64,000 nt of DNA from SZUA-38 sp965212525 (GCA_965212525.1 CBDBVC010000043.1:124001-188000), one strand, 5' to 3'; shown: positions 9,269 to 19,398, counted from the stretch's first letter. The notes: generated by a model from the sequence alone, not told the origin. Numbers and translations are program-made.

Positions 9269-10537
9269 TCAGATCCGGTATTCGATATAGGCCTCGTTGC
9301 GCAGTTCACGCACCCAGAGAATGAGTTCTTCCTCGGCCTTGCGGTTGCGGATGGTCTCCAGCGCATTGGCACGAATGAATTCCTCGGTGCGGTCTTCTTC
9401 ACGGTCGCCTATTTTCTTGAAGATATGCCAGCCCACATTGGTCTGGAAAGGCGATGATATTTCGGCATCACCGAGCTGGGTCAGAATCTCGGCAACGCGG
9501 GGTCCGTACTGGGCGGGTGTAAACCAGCCCATGTCACCGCCCAGATTGGCCGAGCTGGTATCATCCGAAAATTTCTTGGCCAGGTCGGCGAAGTCGGCGC
9601 CGTCAAGCAGTTGCTGGTAAATGTCCTTGATGGTGGCTTCGGCTTCGCTCTGGGTGACCAGTTCGGACACTTCGATCATGATGTGCTGTGCATTGACTTC
9701 CTGCACCATCTTCATCGGCAATCGGTAGCCGGATACCTTCAGGATGTGAAAGCCCGATGCATCACGCATGGGTCGGGTCATGTCGCCGGTTTTCATTTCA
9801 GAGATCTGTTCTGCCAGCAAACTGGGTACCGATGTGGCATCACGCCAGCCCAGATCGCCACCCTGCAGAGCCTGTGGTCCGTTGGAGTGGGTGATCGCGG
9901 CCGTGACGAAATCCAGGCCCTCATTGATTTCTCGGTGAATTCGATCCGCCTTTGCCCGTGCATCCTCGACCTGAGCGGGTGAAGCACCTTCGGGTACGGC
10001 GATCAGGATATGAGACAACTGGTACTCACCGGTGATGTTGTTCTGTGAATCCAGGTACAGATCGATTTCAGTCTCGCTGACATCAACACGGCTGAATGCC
10101 ACACGACGTTGCAGCTGCTGTGTGGCCAGCTGGTCTCTCACGTCCGAGCGGAAGTTCTTCCAGCTCAGTCCGTCTTCGATAATGGTACGGCGCATCTGTT
10201 CAACCGTGATGCCCGATTTGTTGGCCACCTCGGAAATGTAACCATCGATTTCCTGTTCGCTGACCCGAATGCCACGCATTTCGGCGCGCTGCAGTTTCAG
10301 GCGGGCCACGATCAGTTGATCCAGTACCTGCTTTTCGATGATGTTCCGTGGTGGCAGCTGGCGACCGGCTGCATTGAACTGGCTGACAATCACGGAAACG
10401 GATTCATCAAGTTCGGATCGCAGGATGACGTCTTCCTCGACGACAGCAACTATGGAGTCGATTGGCTTCACCGATTGTGCCAGTGCAGCCGGGATGCTCA
10501 TCAGAAGAGCAAGGGCAATAAACAGATTCTTGTACAT
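9269..10537 (-). CDS. surA: Periplasmic peptidyl-prolyl isomerase and OMP chaperone SurA
   Basis: SurA escorts unfolded outer membrane proteins to the BAM complex. The start is placed at the ATG at 10537, which gives MYKNLFIALALLMSIPAALAQ, a clean Sec signal peptide. The frame stays open upstream into lptD but has no sensible N-terminus there. The mature part has the SurA N-domain (DSIVAVVEEDVILRSELD) followed by two parvulin domains: HILIAVPEG... with GGDLGWRD, and HIMIEVSEL... with GGDMGWF. The length of 422 aa is standard. One nucleotide separates it from the lptD stop, so the two are translated together; LptD is a known SurA client. Confidence 0.96.
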   Translation of the reverse strand: MYKNLFIALALLMSIPAALAQSVKPIDSIVAVVEEDVILRSELDESVSVIVSQFNAAGRQLPPRNIIEKQVLDQLIVARLKLQRAEMRGIRVSEQEIDGYISEVANKSGITVEQMRRTIIEDGLSWKNFRSDVRDQLATQQLQRRVAFSRVDVSETEIDLYLDSQNNITGEYQLSHILIAVPEGASPAQVEDARAKADRIHREINEGLDFVTAAITHSNGPQALQGGDLGWRDATSVPSLLAEQISEMKTGDMTRPMRDASGFHILKVSGYRLPMKMVQEVNAQHIMIEVSELVTQSEAEATIKDIYQQLLDGADFADLAKKFSDDTSSANLGGDMGWFTPAQYGPRVAEILTQLGDAEISSPFQTNVGWHIFKKIGDREEDRTEEFIRANALETIRNRKAEEELILWVRELRNEAYIEYRI

Positions 10538-10538
10538 G

Positions 10539-12776
10539 TCAGTAACCACGATAGTCCTCAGATCGGTAACCGCGAATGGACCGTTGCAGCAGGTTACCTG
10601 TTTTACGTCCGAAAGAGCCCAATCCCTTGAGCTCGATCTCGAAATAGATTGAATTGCGGCGATCACCCTCGTTGTTGCGGATATAGCGCCTGGCCATGAG
10701 CCGTCCGGCCCAGCAGCAGCTCTGGTATTCGAAACCGAGCAGGCCTTCAATAATAGTGTCGTCCATCAGCGAATAGTTCCCGCGACCGATCACACTCCAG
10801 CGTTCGTTGACCGGCCACAGAAAGCTCATGTCAACCTGCCGGATGCGGTCGATGCGCTTGCGATAGGACAGGTTGAAGATGGCCGAACCGGGCTTTCGGT
10901 AGGTGACGCTGCCAAGAGCCTGATTGAACTCCTCATCATCGGGATCGTACTGTGCTCCCAGCTGCAGATACCAGTCATCCACCGGGGAGTAGTTGATTTC
11001 AGCGACGATCGGCGATGTCGACGCATCACGATCGGAATCTGCCAGCAGCTGGACACGCTGGTCACGGAAATAGACGATGGTGCCAAGGCTCAACTCGAGC
11101 CGTTCACGGCCACTGGCCGTTTCCAGTGTGCGGCTGGTGAGTGCAAGCGATAACTGATTGGCATCGGCCTGCCGGTCGGCGCCGGTGAAGCGGTTGGGAC
11201 GAAACAGCTGCGAGAACCCGAAGGTCAGTTCCCTTGAATCAAACAGTGGAATTTCATCCTGATTTTCGAACGGTACATAGAGGTAATAGGCCTTGGGTTC
11301 GAGCGTCTGCAGAGTCTCGCCAATCTGACGTTCGAAGAACAGGCCGGCCTCGACGCTGACGATTGGCGTGGTTCGATCTGGACTGTCCTGGCTATCGCGA
11401 TCAAGGTCATAACGTGTATGCCGAACTCCTATCGAGGGTTCGAAGTAGTAGGCCGGTCGGAAAACGGGGTAGCTGATGCTGGGTGTCAGATCCAGCCGCG
11501 AACCATCAGGGCGGGCAGGGTTGCTCAGGCTGTCCAGACGGTCCAGTTCGAAACTGGAATATTCGGCATCCAGATTGAAATGGAAGGCCGACTTTCCGAT
11601 ACGTCGAGAACCGCTGAAGGCAAGCCGAGGCAGACGCTCATAGATCTCGGAGGTGGTGTTGGTCAGCCGCTCGTAGGTATTGGTCTGCAATCGCATCTGC
11701 CACCAGTCGCCTGCCGCCGAGAGCAGCGCTGTGGAGGGCAGGAAAGTGCGAGAGCTGTCATACAGTGAATCGCCCAGATCCTCGAAATAATCAGGATCGG
11801 ACACATGATTCATGTCCAGGTACAGCTGCCAGGTATCATTGAAGGTGGTCAGATGCTGCAGGCTGGCTGTACCCCGATGACGGTCGAACAGGTCATCGTC
11901 CGGCAGGTAGCTGCCGCTGATCGTGCCGCTGGACCGATCGGTCAGATAGCGGTATTCGGCGCTCAGCATCGCACCGCGATCGCCGATCCAGCGCGGTGTC
12001 AGGGTGGCATCCATGTGAGGAGCAATGTTCCAGTACCACGGGATGGCGACATCCAGGCCGTTGTCGTTCGAGCTGCCGATGGACGGGTACAGAAAGCCGC
12101 TCTTGCGCCGGTCATCGATGGGGAAGCTGGCATAGGGCAATCTGAACAGGGTGACATCGCCGAACTTGAGTCTGGCATCATGTGCCTTGCCGCGCCCCGT
12201 TTCATGCTGCAGTTCAATCTCGTCGGCCACAATCTGCCATACGGGCGCCGAGCCGTCCTCTGTTTGCGGACAGCTGGTAAATGTTGCCGTGGTCAGCTGC
12301 GTGCGTGTATTGCCCTCCCTGACCAGTGTCTCGGCCTGGCCCCGCGCGGTCAGGCCTTCAGCGGTTCGGTTGAGCCGGTAATCCACCGCATTCAGTTCGG
12401 TACGATCGGTTTCCAGTTCACTGCGGGCACTGTCAGCAGTCAGTTCCAGTGCCTCATCGGCAAACACCACATTGCCTTCAGCATCAATGGTGTCATTTTC
12501 CTGATCGGCCGTAATGCTGTCTGCCCGCAGCGTTTGCCCGGACTGAGCAACGATGACATCACCGCTGAAGATTGCCCGGGATTCATCACTGACATCGACG
12601 CGATCGGCTTCGATGGCAATGCTTTCCGGATCTTCGGGCGCCTGTACAGCCTGTATGCCGGTGCGTGATCCGGTGGTATCCGGGCACAGTTGCTGGGCAT
12701 GGCTCAGCGCAGGCAGGCTGGTGACCAGGCACAGCAATGCAGTGATCCGGTTGTTTCGGGGTTTCAGGCGATTCAA
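10539..12776 (-). CDS. lptD: LPS-assembly outer membrane protein LptD
   Basis: LptD is the outer membrane barrel that inserts lipopolysaccharide into the outer leaflet with its partner LptE. The 745-residue protein begins with a signal peptide ending in LSHAQ. An OstA-like jellyroll follows (IEADRVDVSDESRAIFSGDV...), then the typical PYASFPIDDRRKSGFLYP entry to the barrel and a long beta-rich C-terminal region. Cysteines near the N-terminus (LCPDT, SCPQ) and the pair SCCWAG near the C-terminus fit the inter-domain disulfides of the family. It heads the five-gene minus-strand block. Confidence 0.96.
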   Translation of the reverse strand: MNRLKPRNNRITALLCLVTSLPALSHAQQLCPDTTGSRTGIQAVQAPEDPESIAIEADRVDVSDESRAIFSGDVIVAQSGQTLRADSITADQENDTIDAEGNVVFADEALELTADSARSELETDRTELNAVDYRLNRTAEGLTARGQAETLVREGNTRTQLTTATFTSCPQTEDGSAPVWQIVADEIELQHETGRGKAHDARLKFGDVTLFRLPYASFPIDDRRKSGFLYPSIGSSNDNGLDVAIPWYWNIAPHMDATLTPRWIGDRGAMLSAEYRYLTDRSSGTISGSYLPDDDLFDRHRGTASLQHLTTFNDTWQLYLDMNHVSDPDYFEDLGDSLYDSSRTFLPSTALLSAAGDWWQMRLQTNTYERLTNTTSEIYERLPRLAFSGSRRIGKSAFHFNLDAEYSSFELDRLDSLSNPARPDGSRLDLTPSISYPVFRPAYYFEPSIGVRHTRYDLDRDSQDSPDRTTPIVSVEAGLFFERQIGETLQTLEPKAYYLYVPFENQDEIPLFDSRELTFGFSQLFRPNRFTGADRQADANQLSLALTSRTLETASGRERLELSLGTIVYFRDQRVQLLADSDRDASTSPIVAEINYSPVDDWYLQLGAQYDPDDEEFNQALGSVTYRKPGSAIFNLSYRKRIDRIRQVDMSFLWPVNERWSVIGRGNYSLMDDTIIEGLLGFEYQSCCWAGRLMARRYIRNNEGDRRNSIYFEIELKGLGSFGRKTGNLLQRSIRGYRSEDYRGY

Positions 12777-12864
12777 GCGAGCTTATCCCTTGCGTTCTGT
12801 CATGGTCGCTGCCTGGCGACAGCGGGCAAAGGCTAGTATAAATCAGTTACCGGTTAAGAACACG

Positions 12865-13989
12865 TTAGTTTTTGCTCATCTCGCCGGCATTATCGGGCTG
12901 ATCATCCGTCGATTCGACCTCAGTTGGCGTCCCGGTTTGCCTCATCTGAGCCTGTCTCTGATCAAATGACAGCGCTGCAAGTTTCGTTACCGCCTCGTAG
13001 AAACAGTCGAGCTGTTGGTCGCACCCCTCATAACGATCAAGAAAGTAGGGCACGTGCAGGTCGTAGGTCGTCAACAGCGCAAAATCCGCATTGTTGGGCC
13101 GCCCCGGCGAGAACAGGCGGTTTGTTCGCCAGTCAAGATCGTGCTGTTGCAGGAACATGCGGTAATCGGCACGCAGGGTTTCGATACGCTCTGATTTCTG
13201 GCGGAGCTTGCTGGCATCATCCATATCGGTTTCATAGATGGCCTGCAGGTCTTCTCGAGTCTTGCGCAGCAGCTGCTGGTACTCACGATCGATGGCGCGC
13301 TTGTGATCTGCACGTTCACGGTCGTAATCGATACCGAGCATGTGCGAGTAACGCATCTGGCCGATTTCGGCCACGGCACTGGCGAAGGATTCATTGAACA
13401 CGACATCATTCTTCACGTAGATCAGTTCATGTGCCATTTCGTGAAACAGGACCGCCGCCAGATCACGCCTCGATTGCCTCAGCATGGTGTTGAGCACCGG
13501 GTCATTCATCCAGCCCAGTGTTGAATAGGCCAGTCCGCGGTTGACGGCGGTTTCCAGCCCCCTGTCCTTCAGGCGTGATTGCTCGCGCTCTGCCGATGCC
13601 TGCTTGAAATAACCGCGATAACTGAGGCATCCGGCAATCGGGAAGCACCAGGTTTCGGCCTCAAGCGAGAGCTCGGGTGCTGCCGTCACGATCCAGAGAG
13701 TGACATCTCGTTTCAGATCAACGTAGTCGGTGTAACTGCCCGAGTCAGGCAATGCCAGCTCGTTGATGGCAAACTCACGTATCCTCAGCACCTGCTCAAG
13801 GTCATTGCGCAAGGTCGGGTCTGTATCCTGGTCTGCAATCAGGCGCTCGATATCACGTTTACCGAGCGTGATCTGCAAATGCCCCTTAATTGCCTGGCCG
13901 TAGAATCGTATACTGGCGCAGGACACGACCGTGGTGACGACAAGCACCAGGGCAACCCAACGACTGAGTGAGATTCTGATGCAAGACAT
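12865..13989 (-). CDS. Putative aminopeptidase lipoprotein (COG4324/PF10023-like)
   Basis: The 374-residue product carries a zinc-metallopeptidase HExxH motif as HEMAHELIY, followed by NESFASAVAEIG with the probable third ligand Glu. This is the hallmark of the predicted aminopeptidase family. The start at 13989 gives MSCIRISLSRW and a lipoprotein signal with lipobox VVSCAS, so the protein is probably anchored in the outer membrane. A GTG 54 nt upstream is possible but adds a charged leader. The 5' end overlaps the divergent methyltransferase start. Its substrate is unknown; the assignment rests on motif and layout. Confidence 0.8.
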   Translation of the reverse strand: MSCIRISLSRWVALVLVVTTVVSCASIRFYGQAIKGHLQITLGKRDIERLIADQDTDPTLRNDLEQVLRIREFAINELALPDSGSYTDYVDLKRDVTLWIVTAAPELSLEAETWCFPIAGCLSYRGYFKQASAEREQSRLKDRGLETAVNRGLAYSTLGWMNDPVLNTMLRQSRRDLAAVLFHEMAHELIYVKNDVVFNESFASAVAEIGQMRYSHMLGIDYDRERADHKRAIDREYQQLLRKTREDLQAIYETDMDDASKLRQKSERIETLRADYRMFLQQHDLDWRTNRLFSPGRPNNADFALLTTYDLHVPYFLDRYEGCDQQLDCFYEAVTKLAALSFDQRQAQMRQTGTPTEVESTDDQPDNAGEMSKN

Positions 13990-14728
13990 GGCCTGGTTTG
14001 AAGATGACCTGTTCTGGAAAACCTTCGGGCATTGTATGTTCACCGAGGCGGAATTTACAGCGGCAGGCGAACAGTGCAGCAGCCTGATCGAGCTGATCGG
14101 CGGGGCTGGCGGTTCGGTGCTTGATCTGGGCTCAGGCCCGGGGCGTTTTTCGATTCCTCTGGCCGAGCAAGGCTGTCAGGTCACTGCACTGGATATCAGT
14201 CCCAGCCTGATCGCCGACGGCCAGCGCCGTGCGGCAGAGGCCGGCGTCGAGATTGACTGGGTACAGGGCGACATGCGCCATTTCGAGCGGTCCGGTCAGT
14301 ACGATTTGATTGTCAGCCTGTGGACTTCATTTGGCTATTTTGACAGCGAAGATGATGATCTGGCCGTGCTGGTCCACTGCCATGACAATCTCAAGCCCGG
14401 TGGCCAGTTGCTGATCGATACCACGGGCAAGGAGTATGTCTGCCGGCACATCCAGCCGGTGCACCTGACCGAGTACGATGACGGGCGACTGCTGATTGAA
14501 CGACCCGTGTTGACGCACCAGATGAGCCGCTACAGCAATGAATGGCTGCTGATCGACGGCGATCGCGTTGACCGTGCCGAGTGGCATCACAATCTGTATA
14601 CGGCCAGTGAACTGAGGCAGCGGGTTGAATCGGCGGGTTTCGATGAGATCGAGATCTACGGCTCACTCAGCGGCGAGGCCTATGATCTTGATGCCGAACG
14701 ACTGGTCGTGCTGGCTCGGCGAACCTGA
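13979..14728 (+). CDS. Class I SAM-dependent methyltransferase
   Basis: The product is about 249 residues and soluble. It has motif I as VLDLGSGPGRFSIPLAEQG, motif II acid in VTALDIS, and the QGDMRHF and YDLIVSLWTSFGYF blocks typical of small-molecule or UbiE-like methyltransferases. The substrate is not evident. The start is taken at the ATG at 13979 (MQDMAWFEDD), preceded by a purine-rich GAGTGAG. The next ATG at 13988 is possible. It diverges from the aminopeptidase gene with overlapping 5' ends and converges on the MATE gene 13 nt away. Confidence 0.85.
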   Translation: MQDMAWFEDDLFWKTFGHCMFTEAEFTAAGEQCSSLIELIGGAGGSVLDLGSGPGRFSIPLAEQGCQVTALDISPSLIADGQRRAAEAGVEIDWVQGDMRHFERSGQYDLIVSLWTSFGYFDSEDDDLAVLVHCHDNLKPGGQLLIDTTGKEYVCRHIQPVHLTEYDDGRLLIERPVLTHQMSRYSNEWLLIDGDRVDRAEWHHNLYTASELRQRVESAGFDEIEIYGSLSGEAYDLDAERLVVLARRT

Positions 14729-14741
14729 CTGGCGTCTGTCC

Positions 14742-16079
14742 TCAGACTTCCACCTGTTGCCATCGACCACGGTTCCAGGACCACATGAACCAGGCCGACT
14801 GGCCGATGCGGTACAACACCTGCATGGCCCACAGCTCCAGAAATCCGTAATGCCATTGCGTCACCATCAGCCAGGCCAGCGGCAGGAAAATCACCCACTG
14901 GCTGATCACCGAGATGCGCATCACCGTCTGGCTGTCACCGGCACCCAGGTGGCCGTTGAGCAGGATCAGGCCGGCAGCATCAAACCAGATCAGTGACGCA
15001 GTAAAGAACAGCGGCAGGATCGCCAGTTCGAGCGTCACAGGATCTTCAAGAAATGTTTCCAATACCGGCTTGTAGAAGATCATGGCTGCCAGTGCAATGA
15101 AAATGACGATCAAGCCAGTGAGCAGACAGACATTCCAGCCCCACAGACGGGCATCCTCAGGATCCTTTCTGCCCAGAGCCTTGCCCACCAATGATGCTGC
15201 AGCGATGCCGAATCCCATGGCCGGCAGCAGGCCGACCAGAACCAGATTCAGCATGACATTGGCGACGGCAAGTTCGCGCGTACCTATGTGGCCAACAATC
15301 CACAGCAGGGCAGTCATGCCGGCAGCAAAGAACAGTTGCTGGAAGCCTGCGGGCATGGAAACGCGCAGCATGGTACCCATGGTGTGCCGGCTGGGAAGGC
15401 CATGCAGGAAGCCGAACTTGCGTGCATGGATCAGTCCCAGCACAACATAAATGGCCGTACCGATGTAAATGGAAATGGTGGTGGCCAGGCCTGCACCGTA
15501 GACACCCATGGGTTCGAAGCCGAGGTTGCCGAAGATCAGCACCCAGTTGAGGAAAATGTTGATGACATGCATCACCAGCAATGTCCCCATGTAGAGCCGT
15601 GTCAGGTCAACCGTGCTCCAGAAGCCGCGGAAGGCGAAGTTCATGCCGACGCCGATCATGGCTGCAACGCGTACCTGGAAATACTCCGATCCGAGCGCCT
15701 CGACCTCAGGATCCTGTGCCAGAAAGCTGAAGATGGCCGGTGCCAGCTCGATCATGATCAGACACAGCGGCAGCCCGAACAGGAAGGCCAGCAGCAGACC
15801 GCCATCCAGTGGCACGGCGGCCTCGCTTTCACGACCTTCGCCCATGCGCCTCGATGCCATCGACTGTACACCCGTGGCCAGACCCAGGATGAAGGCGATG
15901 GCCATGAAATTGGCAAAACTGCCCAGACCCGTCGCAGCCAGAGCAGAGTCACCCAGCTTGCCAACCATGCCCGTATCGACCAGATTCAGCACGATTTGCG
16001 AGGTCATCCCGCCAACGATGGGCAGCGCAATCTTGTAAATGGTGCTGCGGCGATCGACAGCGGGATAGTATCGAAGCAA
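14742..16079 (-). CDS. MATE family efflux transporter
   Basis: This 445-residue membrane protein has the twelve-helix pattern and signatures of the DinF-like MATE branch: ALPIVGGMTSQIVLNLVDTGMVGKLGD at the N-terminus, the charged-poor QSMASRRMGEG loop, and a second half with PAGFQQLFFAAGMTALLWIVG. MATE pumps export cationic drugs or metabolites using Na+ or H+. The only sensible start is a TTG at 16079 (MLRYYPAVDRR). The gene is divergent from the glycosyltransferase. Confidence 0.93.
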   Translation of the reverse strand: MLRYYPAVDRRSTIYKIALPIVGGMTSQIVLNLVDTGMVGKLGDSALAATGLGSFANFMAIAFILGLATGVQSMASRRMGEGRESEAAVPLDGGLLLAFLFGLPLCLIMIELAPAIFSFLAQDPEVEALGSEYFQVRVAAMIGVGMNFAFRGFWSTVDLTRLYMGTLLVMHVINIFLNWVLIFGNLGFEPMGVYGAGLATTISIYIGTAIYVVLGLIHARKFGFLHGLPSRHTMGTMLRVSMPAGFQQLFFAAGMTALLWIVGHIGTRELAVANVMLNLVLVGLLPAMGFGIAAASLVGKALGRKDPEDARLWGWNVCLLTGLIVIFIALAAMIFYKPVLETFLEDPVTLELAILPLFFTASLIWFDAAGLILLNGHLGAGDSQTVMRISVISQWVIFLPLAWLMVTQWHYGFLELWAMQVLYRIGQSAWFMWSWNRGRWQQVEV

Positions 16080-16131
16080 GTGGGATTCTCGTGGTTGCCA
16101 ATAGAGGGTGAATATAACGCATTATGCAGCC

Positions 16132-17127
16132 ATGATGGAAAATGATTCTTCAGCAAGAAGTCATGATTCGATCACCGTGGTGACACCGGTGTTCAACGAG
16201 TCGGAAAACCTGACCGAGTTCTGCAGGCGCATGCAGGCGGTGATGGACGAGAGCGGACTGTCCTGGTCGCTGATGTTCGTGGATGATGGCAGCAGTGACG
16301 ATTCGGTGGCCCGCATCGAAGAGATAATGAGTCAGGATAATCGCATCGGACTGATTCAGCTGAGTCGCAACTTCGGCAAGGAAGTGGCCATGACAGCCTG
16401 AGGACTTGATCACTGCGATGCCGATGCCGTGATCGTGATTGACAGCGATCTTCAGGATCCGCCCGAGGTCATCCCGGAGCTGATCCGCTGCTGGCGCGAG
16501 GGTCATGATGTGGTCTATGCGCAACGGGAAAAGCGTGAGGGTGAATCGTTCATCAAACGCATGACGGCAGCCGCCTTCTATCGAGTCATCAATCTGATCT
16601 CGCGCACCCCGATCCCCGTGGACACGGGTGATTTTCGTCTGCTCTCCAGACAGGCCTATCAGTCACTCGGGCTGTTGCGGGAACGCAACCGTTTCATGAA
16701 GGGTCTGTTCTCCTGGATCGGATTCCGGCAAAAGGGTGTGCGCTATGTCAGGGAGAAGCGTTTCGCCGGCACCAGCAAGTTCAATTACTGGCGACTGTGG
16801 AATTTTGCCATTGATGGCATTACCTCATTCACTACCGCGCCACTGAGAATGGCAACCTACCTGGGCATGATGTCGGCCTTCGTGGCTCTGATCTACGCGC
16901 TATGGGTCATCATCAAGACGCTGATCTTCGGTGAACCGGTGGCAGGTTACCCCTCGCTGATGGTGGTAATCCTGTTCCTCGGCGGGGTCCAGCTGGTGAC
17001 GATCGGCATTATCGGCGAGTATCTCGGACGATTGTTCGATGAAAGCAAGCAGCGACCCCTGTACCTGATTCAGCAAAAGCAGCTGGGTGAGTGTGAAAAA
17101 GCGACTGCAGACGTCACAGGAGATTGA
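16132..17127 (+). pseudogene. GtrB/DPM-type glycosyltransferase interrupted by an in-frame TGA
   Basis: The frame encodes a GT2-family polyprenyl-phosphate glycosyltransferase with two C-terminal membrane helices. Features are VVTPVFNESENL, FVDDGSSDDS, VIDSDLQDPPEV, the KREGESFIKRMTAAAFY block and VDTGDFRLLSR. Such enzymes load a sugar onto undecaprenyl phosphate for glycan modification. The frame is interrupted by TGA at 16399-16401, exactly between MTA and GLDHC; relatives read MTAGLD without an extra residue, so the stop looks like an inserted codon. Everything after it is intact to 17127. Likely start is ATG 16132 or 16135. The 3' end overlaps the convergent GNAT gene by 14 nt. Sequencing error, recent inactivation and readthrough cannot be separated here. 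Confidence 0.82.
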
Positions 17128-17615
17128 GCAACATCCAGGAATTGCAGCCGAAATGTCCTGTGTTGCCCAGGTGGCCGTCGAGTTTGCGAAAGCCGGCACG
17201 TTCATACAGTCGCCGCGCATCGGTCATGCTCTCGAGGGTCTCGAGATAACACTGCCTGAAACCATCCTTGCGGGCGCCTGAAAGACAGGCATCCAGCAGC
17301 AGGCGACCGGCGCCCAGGCCACGTGCGTCCCTCAGCACATACATCTTGCGTAATTCACAGATCTGCGGTTCGGCCCCCGTCAGTGGCGCATACCCGGCAC
17401 CGCCCAGTACCCTGCCGTCTTTTTCGATCACAAAATACGCGCTGGCGCTCGGCGTCGTAGGCAACTGACATCGCAGCCACTTCCGGGTCTTCGATCGAAT
17501 AGCCTTCACCGACAGCGCCATACTCGGTCATCACCTCAACGATGATTCGGTTCATGGCCGGGTCGTCTTCCCGTCGTATCAGTCTGAGTTCAGCTGTCAT
17601 TGTGTCAGGTTTCAT
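17114..17615 (-). pseudogene. GNAT-family N-acetyltransferase, frameshifted
   Basis: Two overlapping frames together make one GNAT protein. The first part (from 17615 or ATG 17600) reads TAELRLIRREDD...MSVAYDAER. The second reads YFVIEKDGRVLGGAGYAPL..., ELRKMYVLRDARGLGAGRLLLDACL (acetyl-CoA motif A) and YLETLESMTDARRLYERAGF. Removing one base from the CGCCAGCGCG stretch near 17440-17450 restores a continuous DAERSAYFVIEKDG. The 5' end overlaps the 3' end of rarD, so the two form a minus-strand pair. The substrate is unknown. Confidence 0.82.
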
Positions 17616-18544
17616 CTGAAGCTGGTTGTTCCTGTTGTTTCAGCCGTTTCGAGCCAGAACGACGCAAGCGGTTGAACACAGGCGCGATACCCAGAATCAG
17701 CAGTGCAAGCCAGATACCGCCGAATGCATAGCGGTATTCCGGGCTGAATTGTTCATGATAAACGAATATCGCGATCAGGAAGCTCATCGTAGGTGCCAGG
17801 TATTGCATGAAGCCGATCGTCGAAAGTTTCAGCCGGACTGCCGAATAATTGAAACCGATCAGCGGTAGCACAGTCACCAGCCCGCCGGCAATGAACAGCA
17901 GCATCAATGTACTGCCCTGTGGTGCTGTACCTGATACTTCGGCCTGAACCGGAGCAGACAATGCGATGGTGATCAGGGCTGCCGGCAACAGCAGCAGGGT
18001 TTCCCAGGCCAGGCCAACCAGAGGCCGGATTGCCAGTTGTTTTCTGAGCAGCCCGTACAGGCCGAATGATCCAGCCAGTGTCAGGGCAATCCAGGGCAGG
18101 CCGCCAACAGCGATGGTCAGGTAGACCGTTGATGCCACTGCCACCAGTACAGACAGGGTCTGGCTGCGGCTGATGCGCTCGCGCAGGAAGACGATGCCGA
18201 GAAGAATCTGCACCAGTGGTGTGATGAAATAGCCGAGCGAGGTGGCCAGAATCTGGCCCTGATTCACTGCCCAGACGAATACCACCCAGTTACCGGCGAT
18301 CAGGATGCCAGTGCAGAGCAACCCGAAAAACTGCCTGCCGGTGATGCGAGCCCGTTTCAGCAGGGGCGCGTCCATCACGTATCAGCAGAAACAGCAGCAG
18401 GAATGCGAGCCCCCAGATGATCCGGTGGGCGATGATGAGCAGTGCGTCGGTGTCTTCAAACAGTTTGAAAAAGACCGGGGCGACACCCCAGAACAGGTAG
18501 GTGACCAGACAGACTATAAACCCTTTGCGTTCTTCAGTGATCAT
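17605..18544 (-). pseudogene. rarD: RarD-type EamA family permease, frameshifted
   Basis: The N-terminal frame starts at ATG 18544 (MITEERKGFIVCLVTYLFWGVAPVFF...). It carries the RarD pattern up to HRIIWGLAFLLLFLLIRDGRA. The rest, in another frame, continues LLKRARITG..., GNWVVFVWAVNQGQILATSLGYFITPL and YLAPTMSFLIAIFVYHE. Deleting one base from the CCCC run (GGGG on the plus strand, 18363-18366) joins them as RDGRALLKRARIT. RarD proteins are ten-helix DMT-superfamily permeases of uncertain substrate. Whether the lesion is real or an assembly error is unknown. Confidence 0.85.
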
Positions 18545-18720
18545 CACGCTACCGTATTGCGGGCAATCCGGGTGATTGCTGACAGTGACTCTGGCCATGG
18601 CCAGCGATCCGTCATGATACAGCAATGCAATCTGTGTGCCAGAACGATCGGGTTATATGCATACGCCAGCACAGATGCAGTTAACTGCTGAAGCGCTGTC
18701 CCGAGGCAGATCAGCTGGAT

Positions 18721-19278
18721 TCAGTCGTGATCGAACTGCTCAGCGATGACCTGTCTCAGCCGGGCACTCCAGTAGGGGGCCAGCCGGGCTGCCTTTCTCC
18801 AGTGTGGTGAACTGTCGTCAACAGCGGGCTGTTGTGGACGAACAGTCCTGAGGTCAAACAGGATGTCACCTTCTCCGTTGACCAGGATCACGCCAGGCGT
18901 GGTTACGATCATGTATCTGGCTGCAATCGGGTCGCCCTCAAGTATCAGATCGAATTCGTAGCCTCGCTCTTCAAGGTAGGCAGCCGGATCACCGTCTTCC
19001 TTGATCGTTGGCGCAAGGACACGAATGCTGTGATCAGGGTATTGATCCAGAATGCTCTGAAGATGAGGCATCAGCTGCTTGCAGTACGGGCACCAGCTTG
19101 CCCAGAACAGGATGATGGTCAGTTCGTGTTCGGCATCCGGTATCTGAACCGTGCCGGAAGCGGCCTCTGCCTGCCAGGGGGGAGATTGCTGCCCGGCATG
19201 GGACAAGCCAGCCACCATTGTGGCCAGGAACAGCACAAGCAGGCGCTTGCGGGTGTGACTGATTGATGATCGATCCAT
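18721..19278 (-). CDS. TlpA-like periplasmic thioredoxin-fold protein
   Basis: The 185-residue product has a signal peptide (KRLLVLFLATMVAGLSHAG) followed by a thioredoxin fold with a WCPYC active site in FWASWCPYCKQLMPHL. It also has the cis-Pro region VTTPGVILVNGEGDI. This points to a periplasmic thiol reductase, as in TlpA/ResA proteins that keep cysteines of cytochromes or copper chaperones reduced. The frame is intact although the genes on both sides are disrupted. The partner is unknown. Confidence 0.82.
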   Translation of the reverse strand: MDRSSISHTRKRLLVLFLATMVAGLSHAGQQSPPWQAEAASGTVQIPDAEHELTIILFWASWCPYCKQLMPHLQSILDQYPDHSIRVLAPTIKEDGDPAAYLEERGYEFDLILEGDPIAARYMIVTTPGVILVNGEGDILFDLRTVRPQQPAVDDSSPHWRKAARLAPYWSARLRQVIAEQFDHD

Positions 19279-19398
19279 GGGAGTTTCCGTAACATGAGAC
19301 TACAGCAGTAGACCCGGTGCAGGGATGATTGATTGCAGCAGATCCTGCGCGATCATCAGCGGCACAGTTTGAGTTACAAACAGAGCGATGGAAACAGA

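Noticed and set aside
11805..12668. 287-codon open frame antisense to lptD
   Set aside because: It is opposite the LptD OstA-like domain and the start of the barrel and lacks any motif.
16399..16401. Selenocysteine at the TGA of the glycosyltransferase
   Set aside because: The site is an extra residue relative to the family and not catalytic, and the following bases show no evident bacterial SECIS hairpin.
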